A stretch of 64,000 nt of DNA from B10-G9 sp963712165 (GTDB taxonomy: Bacteria > Chloroflexota > Anaerolineae > Anaerolineales > UBA11858). Each line of letters begins with the position of its first letter. The first letter of the stretch is position 1. The stretch spans positions 477,245 to 541,244 of the forward strand of contig CAVQGY010000003.1 in assembly GCA_963712165.1 (NCBI GenBank), given 5' to 3'. The notes below the pieces were generated by a model. That model searched no databases. It was not told the origin of the DNA and saw nothing but the letters and a program-made list of their open reading frames with translations. Below are positions 1 to 6,873 of this stretch, one piece after another. Made by a program: the position numbers and the translations under genes.

Positions 1-305
1 TCCAGATCCTGATTGTTTATGACCTGATTTTCCCGCAGTTCCCCTGTTAGAAAAGCAAGTTGATCTTCTAGTGCGTTTTGGGTTGCCGCCAGTTCTTGGA
101 TCAGGTCCTGATTATTATCAACTGGCTCAAACAGTCTTTGTTCCAAATAGGGCACCCATCCAACAGCGGAGAAATAGACCACTGCTCCGATAACTCCCCC
201 CACTAAGGTAACGATAAGGATTCTCAGGGCAACCCTCAGAATGGAGTTTGAGGACAGGTTCGCTTTTTCTTTTTTTTGAGCATCGGGTACTTTCTCTGGA
301 TCCAT
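1..305 (-). CDS. Membrane-anchored coiled-coil protein, 3' end outside window
   Basis: Partial gene of unknown function; the C-terminus lies beyond the left edge. I chose the ATG at 305 because a GAGG Shine-Dalgarno sequence lies about six bases upstream. The product begins with about 16 hydrophilic, charged residues, followed by a single hydrophobic span around residues 22-45 (core ILIVTLVGGVIGAVVYF). After this comes a Gln/Asn/Glu/Leu-rich stretch with heptad-like spacing (DLIQELAATQNALEDQLAF) that looks like a coiled coil. This is the plan of a small inner-membrane protein with an extracytoplasmic coiled coil. It lies after rpmI on the same strand but beyond a terminator, so it is probably a separate transcript. 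No family was recognised. Confidence 0.7.
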   Translation of the reverse strand, partial: MDPEKVPDAQKKEKANLSSNSILRVALRILIVTLVGGVIGAVVYFSAVGWVPYLEQRLFEPVDNNQDLIQELAATQNALEDQLAFLTGELRENQVINNQDL

Positions 306-350
306 GTTTTCCTCGGGGGGATTTTGTCCCTGCTGGCTGGAATGACCTAT

Positions 351-383
351 AAAAAAAAGCCGTTCCACAGGGGTGAAACGGCT
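351..383 (-). terminator. Rho-independent terminator after rpmI
   Basis: On the minus strand an 11-bp stem (AGCCGTTTCAC paired with GTGGAACGGCT, one G-U pair) is followed directly by eight T residues. It lies 19 bases past the rpmI stop codon and closes the rpsU-to-rpmI block. Confidence 0.9.
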
Positions 384-401
384 ACGTTCAGGTTTGAGAG
401 T

Positions 402-614
402 CTATCGATCTAAACCAGGCGCAAGTCTCTTAATTCTTTTTTTCAAACCGCTTGCCTCGACCTCATGCATTTTTTTCATGTCATTGATTGATCGGCTGGA
501 TTTCCTGCGCCGCAGGTGTCCATGATGTCCCTTGGTGCGGAGGATTTTTCCACTTCCGGTTTTCCGGAACCGTTTGGCAGTGGATTGATGTGTTTTTATA
601 CTTTTTTTACCCAT
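402..614 (-). CDS. rpmI: 50S ribosomal protein bL35
   Basis: A 70-residue, very basic protein of the bL35 family, a structural protein of the large ribosomal subunit. The N-terminus (KTHQSTAKRFRKTGSGKI) matches the family pattern KTHkgaaKRFkvTGtGKi, and the Lys/Arg-rich middle with HLRRRKSS is also typical. The length is close to the usual 64-66 residues. An AGGAG sequence lies 11 bases before the ATG. In most bacteria rpmI sits in an infC-rpmI-rplT operon; here neither partner is adjacent. Instead the gene follows carD, 46 bases away on the same strand, and ends at a strong terminator. Confidence 0.93.
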   Translation of the reverse strand: MGKKSIKTHQSTAKRFRKTGSGKILRTKGHHGHLRRRKSSRSINDMKKMHEVEASGLKKRIKRLAPGLDR

Positions 615-660
615 ATGATCCTTTCTCCTGGTAGGAACGACCTACCATTTATTTATTAGC

Positions 661-1185
661 TTACTTCTTCTTCGACCCCTTTTCTGGGGGTTTCACTTTG
701 CGGAGGATCTTATTGATCTCCTTGTTTGCTTCCGGTACACCGATCTCCCGGGTAGCTGACCATTCAGAGGCTATTTTTTTCTTGATTGATGTATGTGTCC
801 GCTGCTCTGTAGTATTCAGCTTGCCTGCGGCCTGCTTGGCATGTAAATCCCTCAGCAGCGTACAAAAACCTACTAAATCTCCCTGCGCCACCACTTCATC
901 AATTCGTTTTTTCCGATCAGTGTGTTTGCTGGCCATTTCCTCCGCAGGGGATTCAAGGACAGCAATGGCTTTCTGGAGATTACTCTCACTGACTACGGGC
1001 CGAATACGCTCTGGGTCTAGTTTATCTGTAGGTATCCAATAGACACCATTGCGAGATTGTACCCTGAAATATTCTTGGATTTCTTCACCAAGGGTTTTTT
1101 TCTCTTTTCCTTCTATCTGTCCCACGCCATACTGAAAGTGGGAAACCCAATCTCCTTTCTTAAATGACCTAGGTTTTTCAGACAT
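661..1185 (-). CDS. carD: CarD family transcription regulator
   Basis: A 174-residue CarD/CdnL-type protein. Members bind the RNA polymerase beta subunit through an N-terminal Tudor-like domain and stabilise open promoter complexes. Residues 7-65 carry the domain signature (FKKGDWVSHFQYGVGQIEG, then YFRV and VYWIP), followed by a helical, basic C-terminal part rich in Lys/Arg with a KKK end. A TTG six bases further upstream is in frame, but GGAG sits six bases before the ATG at 1185, so that ATG was chosen. The gene directly follows the primary sigma factor gene (65-base gap), which fits a role with sigma-A holoenzyme at housekeeping promoters. Confidence 0.85.
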   Translation of the reverse strand: MSEKPRSFKKGDWVSHFQYGVGQIEGKEKKTLGEEIQEYFRVQSRNGVYWIPTDKLDPERIRPVVSESNLQKAIAVLESPAEEMASKHTDRKKRIDEVVAQGDLVGFCTLLRDLHAKQAAGKLNTTEQRTHTSIKKKIASEWSATREIGVPEANKEINKILRKVKPPEKGSKKK

Positions 1186-1250
1186 TCGCAACTCCAGTTG
1201 CAGCCGCGTGCTTTAGAACACTTACCAGCCAGCTATTCTATCATAACTGG

Positions 1251-2489
<1,239 letters not shown>

Positions 2490-2579
2490 ATAGGTTTTTG
2501 AAACGATCGATAAGTTAGTTGAAAGTACCAGTCACGCGAAGCAATAACTCAGAACCCAGCAAAAAGGTAAACGAATAGC

Positions 2580-2843
2580 TTATTCTTCCTTCTTTTCTTC
2601 TTCTTTGGGAGCAGGCTGTCCTTTTTTGTGCCGGTAAACTATCCGGCCCCGGGTAAGATCGTAGGTTGACATTTCAACTGTAACGCGATCTCCCAGGAGG
2701 ACACGAATATAATACTTGCGCATTTTTCCCGCGAGATAGGTAAGTATCTCGTGTCCGTTGTCCAGTTCAACGATGAACTGGGTTCCTGGAAGTGCCTTGA
2801 CAATCGTGCCTTCCATTCTCACTTTGTCATCTTTTTTTGTCAT
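2580..2843 (-). CDS. infA: Translation initiation factor IF-1
   Basis: IF-1 is an OB-fold protein that binds the 30S A site during initiation. The product is 87 residues, slightly longer than the usual 72. The family pattern is clear: EGTIVKALPGTQFIVELDNG, then AGKMRKYYIRVLLGDRVTVE and RGRIVYRHK. The extra length is a charged, Lys/Glu-rich C-terminal tail. A TTG codon six codons upstream is in frame, but AAGAGG sits four bases before the ATG at 2843, so that is the likely start. The gene lies 84 bases downstream of rpsU and 90 bases upstream of the rpoD start, on the same strand. Confidence 0.94.
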   Translation of the reverse strand: MTKKDDKVRMEGTIVKALPGTQFIVELDNGHEILTYLAGKMRKYYIRVLLGDRVTVEMSTYDLTRGRIVYRHKKGQPAPKEEEKKEE

Positions 2844-2927
2844 GAAACCTCTTGATGTCAATTGTGGCAGACGGGGCAGAGGATCTGCCCCGTGCTGGAT
2901 AACCCGGTGCCGGATCGTTCGTCTTCT

Positions 2928-3155
2928 CTAGTATGTCCGAATACCTTGCTTCTTCTGTCGTCGTTTATTTGCCAGACGCCGTTTGCGCCGGCGAATCGCT
3001 TTTTTGCGCTGGATGCGGCTTAGTTCACTTTTGGAAACAAACCATCTCTTGCGCCGGACAGTGCTTAAAACACCGCTCCGAGAGACTTTTTTCCGGAAGC
3101 GCTTCATCATTTGCTTCTGCGATTCATTAGGTCGGAGTTCTACTCGTACAGCCAA
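2928..3155 (-). CDS. rpsU: 30S ribosomal protein bS21
   Basis: A 75-residue, strongly basic bS21 protein of the small subunit, implicated in mRNA binding during initiation. The N-terminus MAVRVELRPNESQKQ and the Arg/Lys-rich second half (RKKAIRRRKRRLANKRR) match the family, with a slightly extended C-terminus. The start codon appears to be TTG, since no ATG or GTG fits the conserved N-terminus; AGGATGTGAG lies upstream. In many bacteria rpsU-dnaG-rpoD form one macromolecular synthesis operon. Here infA occupies the middle position and dnaG is absent. A promoter near 3303-3330 would leave a leader of about 140 bases with a hairpin. Confidence 0.92.
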   Translation of the reverse strand: MAVRVELRPNESQKQMMKRFRKKVSRSGVLSTVRRKRWFVSKSELSRIQRKKAIRRRKRRLANKRRQKKQGIRTY

Positions 3156-3194
3156 GACTTCTCACATCCTTTCTTTTCGGCCATCACGCAGAAA

Positions 3195-3217
3195 GGGCGA
3201 GCCTTCTTTTCTCACCC
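3195..3217 (-). other. Hairpin in rpsU leader
   Basis: Within the rpsU leader, reading on the minus strand, GGGTGAG pairs with CTCGCCC (one G-U pair) around a nine-base loop, followed by TTTCT. The tail is too short to be a convincing terminator. It could be an autoregulatory or attenuation structure, but that is speculation. Confidence 0.4.
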
Positions 3218-3302
3218 TTTTGTGTTTTGCAGCCTTGAATTCGATCTTTTTGCATCTCTGCAAAATCGCACGGGAAATTCCGCGCTTGCCTATCTCCCCA
3301 CA

Positions 3303-3330
3303 AGTATACCTCTAAAAACTTACAATGCAA
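3303..3330 (-). promoter_or_regulatory. Probable sigma-70 promoter for rpsU
   Basis: On the minus strand TTGCAT and TATACT are separated by 16 bases. The orientation and position, about 150 bases upstream of rpsU, suit the rpsU-infA-rpoD block. Confidence 0.55.
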
Positions 3331-3366
3331 TATAAATGAATACGAAAGAATTACAAAGTGCTTACA

Positions 3367-3395
3367 TTGACCCCTCGAAATGGGTATGCTAGAAT
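3367..3395 (+). promoter_or_regulatory. Sigma-70 promoter abutting the next start codon
   Basis: TTGACC and TAGAAT are separated by exactly 17 bases. The -10 box ends at 3395 and the ATG of the next gene is at 3402. A normal transcription start 6-8 bases after the -10 box would fall on or next to the ATG, giving a leaderless mRNA. Confidence 0.7.
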
Positions 3396-3401
3396 GCGAA
3401 T

Positions 3402-4910
3402 ATGGAAAATCAGGCAGATTTTAAGGATTTTGATCCAGAAAGACCGAATCAGGGATACCCGCAAGGGCGAGATCAATCCGGGTGGCGTGATTTTGGGGAG
3501 CAATCAGGTCAACAGATACAAGATTCGGTCAGGATATTTGATCAGTTATTGGTACCAGCCCGACTGCTGGCTGCTGCTGTCCAGGGAAACCTGCAAGCTC
3601 TGTCAGGTAATTTGCTTACCTGGAACCAGGATGTTCTCAGTCGGTTCCTTTCCGATGCCAGAGATGATCTAGATCAGATGGCTAGATTTCTCGAGTTGGG
3701 TTTGGTTTACTCGAAAGCGATCACAGAAAGTGCATCTTATAATTTGCCGGTTCCGCTGTTCGATCTGATTCATGAAATTATCTCTGAGTTAGGGATCACA
3801 TCGGTAAACACCAGCGAGGTCCAATCGGATGATGGTGAACCATTGCAGGTTAATATTGACCGGGCGATGGTCAAGATCGCTTTAGCATCTCTTTTAAGGG
3901 AAGTAGCTAATAGAAATACCCCTGGCCAACAATCTGCATTGAAGATTTCCAAGCGAGAAGATTTCGTGGTGCTGCAGATCTCAAATCCCAGAATACTTCC
4001 ATTGCCTGGCTTAGCCCCTGTAGAAGATGGTGAAGCTACGATTGAAAATAACCTTGAACTCTATTTGGCTCGGAAGATCCTGACTGCTCAGGGAGGGAAT
4101 TTAGTCCTGGATCAACGAACGGAAGATGAGGGAGGAGGATTGAAAATTGAAGTTTCCCTTCCCACTGTGAAACCTCCCCGGGGGCAGCCGAATCGAAAAG
4201 AAAGGGGGCTGCTGGTAAAAAAAGGCTCTGGAAGGATTCTGCTGGCAGAAAATCAGCCCGAATACCAACTACGTATTCGAGAAGCTCTTACAGAGCTGGG
4301 ATATAGGGTCGATCTGGCCGTGGATGGCAATACTGCCCTGGATATGGTCCAGGCAGGACAGCCGAAATTGGTTATTCTGGCCAGAAATCTACCTGGAATG
4401 GACGGGCTATTGGTCACGCAGGGAGCGCGCCGCTGGTCTAAAGTACCGATCATCATGATCAGCATCCGCCATAGTCCGGAAGACCTTCTCAATGCATACA
4501 GGATGGGAGTGGATGATTATTTGCATAAACCATTTATGATCGAGGAGTTACTCGCAAAAGTCCAAGTATTCTTATCCAGAGCGGAGGAAGCGGGAAATTC
4601 GATCGTGTCTGAGATATACCAGGAAGGCTCGATCCGTATCGATCAGGGAACCCGGCAAGTTTGGGTGAGGGGAAATCTCGTTCAACTCACACCCATTGAG
4701 TATAATCTGCTGGTTTATTTATCTCGTCAAGGCCGGCAGATCATACCTTACGAACAACTCCTGGAACATGTCTGGGAAGGACCGGAAAAAGGGACTCGCC
4801 AGGGGCTTTTTGTCCATGTCCGGCGTTTACGAGAAAAGATCGAGGTAGAACCAAAGAATCCGCAGATCCTGAGTAATAAATGGGGTGTGGGTTATGTGTT
4901 CAACCCCTGA
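3402..4910 (+). CDS. HATPase/pseudo-receiver/winged-helix regulator
   Basis: A 502-residue soluble regulator with an unusual domain order. Residues 1-115 are helical and resemble a kinase dimerisation region, but no H-box histidine is evident. Residues 120-265 look like a degenerate histidine-kinase ATPase domain, without a clear N or G1 box. Residues 280-400 form a CheY-like receiver (RILLAENQPEYQ, NLPGMDG, DDYLHKPF). Residues 405-502 form an OmpR/PhoB winged helix (LTPIEYNLLVYL, FVHVRRLREKIE, GVGYVF). In the receiver the phospho-acceptor position is Ala327 (LARNLPG where DxxLPG is expected) and the acidic pair is Glu-Asn, so phosphorylation is unlikely although the Lys is kept. There is no Shine-Dalgarno and the promoter abuts the ATG. 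The target is unknown; rpsA lies directly downstream. Confidence 0.8.
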   Translation: MENQADFKDFDPERPNQGYPQGRDQSGWRDFGEQSGQQIQDSVRIFDQLLVPARLLAAAVQGNLQALSGNLLTWNQDVLSRFLSDARDDLDQMARFLELGLVYSKAITESASYNLPVPLFDLIHEIISELGITSVNTSEVQSDDGEPLQVNIDRAMVKIALASLLREVANRNTPGQQSALKISKREDFVVLQISNPRILPLPGLAPVEDGEATIENNLELYLARKILTAQGGNLVLDQRTEDEGGGLKIEVSLPTVKPPRGQPNRKERGLLVKKGSGRILLAENQPEYQLRIREALTELGYRVDLAVDGNTALDMVQAGQPKLVILARNLPGMDGLLVTQGARRWSKVPIIMISIRHSPEDLLNAYRMGVDDYLHKPFMIEELLAKVQVFLSRAEEAGNSIVSEIYQEGSIRIDQGTRQVWVRGNLVQLTPIEYNLLVYLSRQGRQIIPYEQLLEHVWEGPEKGTRQGLFVHVRRLREKIEVEPKNPQILSNKWGVGYVFNP

Positions 4911-4924
4911 TACAACCCCGTTAA

Positions 4925-4953
4925 TTGACAAACGAATAGAAATTTGTCATAAT
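4925..4953 (+). promoter_or_regulatory. rpsA promoter with overlapping inverted repeat
   Basis: TTGACA and CATAAT are spaced by 17 bases, about 127 bases before rpsA. A perfect 7-bp inverted repeat, TGACAAA (4926-4932) and TTTGTCA (4943-4949), overlaps the -35 box and most of the spacer up to the -10 box, as an operator would. Confidence 0.6.
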
Positions 4954-5079
4954 CTGACTGCAATTGTGTTACCTGCTCTGAACAGTGCCAATAATTAGGC
5001 AAATATCTTACTAAGGCAATAGTGGATAGGAATCGTTCTGCAGTAGCAAGTATTTGTCCTGTAAGAACGAGAGCTAGAT

Positions 5080-6471
5080 ATGGATATGGAAAAACAGCCC
5101 CCAGAACAGGAAAATCCCCAAGATGCTGAAGAAAAAACCAGCGGACAACCAGGTTGGTTTCACGATTTTGTAGATCATTATGATGTTGACAAACCTCAGC
5201 AAGGGGAAATGTTAAAGGGTAAGATCCTGGACATCCAGGAAGGATCCATTTTGCTGGATGTTGGGTTGAAAAGGGACGCGATCATCCCCAAACAGGATCT
5301 GGATAGAGTTGATCCAGAATACCTGAGTGGATTAACAGTCGGTGATGAGATAGTGGTTGGTGTTATGCGAACACCCTTGGGAGATGATGACTTGCTGGTA
5401 TCTCTGCAACAGGGTTTGACTCAAAAAACATGGGCTAAAGCAGAAGAACTTGCAGAGAGCAGCCAGGTTATAGAATTGAAAATCGTTGATCAGAACCGTG
5501 GTGGATTGTTAGTAGCCTTTGATAATTTACAGGCTTTTGTGCCGAATTCTCATATCCCTGCCATTCGCAGGGGAACCAGCACTCAGAAGGCAGGGGAGAT
5601 AAAAGCCGGCCTGATCGGGAAAGAACTTCCGTTAAAGGTGATTGAGGTGAATTCAAAAGAACGCAAACTTGTTTTTTCAGCCCGGGTTGCCCAGCGTGAA
5701 CAGCGATTGAAAAGATTGGAGGAGATCCAGGTAGGGCAGGTGATAAACTCCCGGGTAGCCAATGTAGTGGACTTTGGCTTATTCGTAGATCTCGAGGGAG
5801 TGGATGGCTTAATCCATAAATCAGAAATCGATTGGGGAAGGGTGACACATCCAGGTAAATTATTCAAGGTTGGTGATGAAATTGAAGTAAAAGTCGTCAG
5901 CGTTGATATTGAGAATGAACGTATCAGTCTGAGCAGAAAAGCCCTGCTGCCCAATCCCTGGGAGAAGCTTGTAGGTGGATTCAAAGCAGGAGATCTCGTC
6001 CAGGGAGTGGTGGTCTCGGTGCTCGAGTTCGGCGCATTTGTAGAAATCGCAGAAGGCCTGCATGGATTAGTGCACGTCTCTGAAATAGGATATTCAAATA
6101 CTGGGGATCATCAAGCAGTTCTTAAGAAAGGAGACCCAGTCCTCGTCAAAATCATGGGAATTGATACAGGTAGGGAGCGAGTATCTCTGAGCATGAGACG
6201 AGTCCCGGTCTCTGACCAGATGGAATGGATCATGAATCTTGAAGATGTTTCCGATGCATCGCTCCAGGAAAGCAATACTGGAGAAGAGTTGATTGAGGAT
6301 AATGATCAAGGAGTTCGCGAAGAGACCAAAACAAAGGCTGACCAAGATAAAAGCATACCGGACGAAGTACAAGAATTGGGCGCGTCAGGAAAGGTATTGG
6401 ATGGAGAATCACGTTCCGAGGGGGAGACCGAGGAACTGACCGCAGGAGTAGAGACTGAAACCGAAGACTAA
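5080..6471 (+). CDS. rpsA: 30S ribosomal protein S1 (four S1 domains)
   Basis: A 463-residue S1-family RNA-binding protein that helps mRNAs dock on the 30S subunit. Four S1 OB-fold repeats are visible, starting near residues 43, 130, 213 and 300. The last two are the best conserved (NVVDFGLFVDLEGVDGLIHK and SVLEFGAFVEIAEGLHGLVH, each followed by a GDEIEVKV-like strand and RISLS). The last 90 residues are acidic, low-complexity and probably disordered. The four-domain form is shorter than the six-domain Escherichia coli protein and common outside Proteobacteria. A second in-frame ATG lies two codons downstream; GAGAG is the only weak ribosome-binding sequence. Confidence 0.9.
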   Translation: MDMEKQPPEQENPQDAEEKTSGQPGWFHDFVDHYDVDKPQQGEMLKGKILDIQEGSILLDVGLKRDAIIPKQDLDRVDPEYLSGLTVGDEIVVGVMRTPLGDDDLLVSLQQGLTQKTWAKAEELAESSQVIELKIVDQNRGGLLVAFDNLQAFVPNSHIPAIRRGTSTQKAGEIKAGLIGKELPLKVIEVNSKERKLVFSARVAQREQRLKRLEEIQVGQVINSRVANVVDFGLFVDLEGVDGLIHKSEIDWGRVTHPGKLFKVGDEIEVKVVSVDIENERISLSRKALLPNPWEKLVGGFKAGDLVQGVVVSVLEFGAFVEIAEGLHGLVHVSEIGYSNTGDHQAVLKKGDPVLVKIMGIDTGRERVSLSMRRVPVSDQMEWIMNLEDVSDASLQESNTGEELIEDNDQGVREETKTKADQDKSIPDEVQELGASGKVLDGESRSEGETEELTAGVETETED

Positions 6472-6505
6472 GCTCAACCCCAGATCAATAATGAACTGGC
6501 TGAAG

Positions 6506-6724
6506 TTAATACACGTCAGCCAGATGGTTTAAAGGCAGGTCAGCAGGGTATTCCGGACGCCTGGAAGATCTACTTGTGTATTGTTCGAAAGCTTCAGCAC
6601 AATCGCAGACCTCTCCCTTCAAGCATCTTTCACAACAATAGTTCCGCTGGTCCTTAACACTCGGTTTCCAGTAAATTTCTACACCACATCCATCACACCA
6701 GAGCGTATCATGATAACGTACCAT
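6506..6724 (-). CDS. Small zinc-ribbon-like protein
   Basis: A 72-residue protein of unknown function. Six or seven cysteines are arranged as CDGC near residue 10, then YCCERC near 30 and CDC near 40. This looks like a small treble-clef or zinc-ribbon fold. The C-terminal third is Pro/Arg-rich with no motif. A strong GGAGGTG ribosome-binding site lies five bases before the ATG, which supports a real gene. It stands alone, convergent with rpsA and just downstream of dinG on the same strand after a 149-base gap that holds nothing recognisable. Confidence 0.7.
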   Translation of the reverse strand: MVRYHDTLWCDGCGVEIYWKPSVKDQRNYCCERCLKGEVCDCAEAFEQYTSRSSRRPEYPADLPLNHLADVY

Positions 6725-6873
6725 TTGACACCTCCATCTATGGGATTGGCCAGGGGTTATTCGGTTATTGGACTTATGCGATGTGATCCCCGACGTTCAA
6801 GGAGGGCGCCGTTGATCAGCGGGCACCATATATTAACTATATCAAATTGGCCGGGATACTTCAAGCCAGCAAG

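Noticed and set aside
6496..6523. CTGGCTGA/TCAGCCAG hairpin after rpsA as a terminator
   Set aside because: It is an 8-bp stem but no T run follows on either strand, and it overlaps the 3' end of the zinc-ribbon gene.
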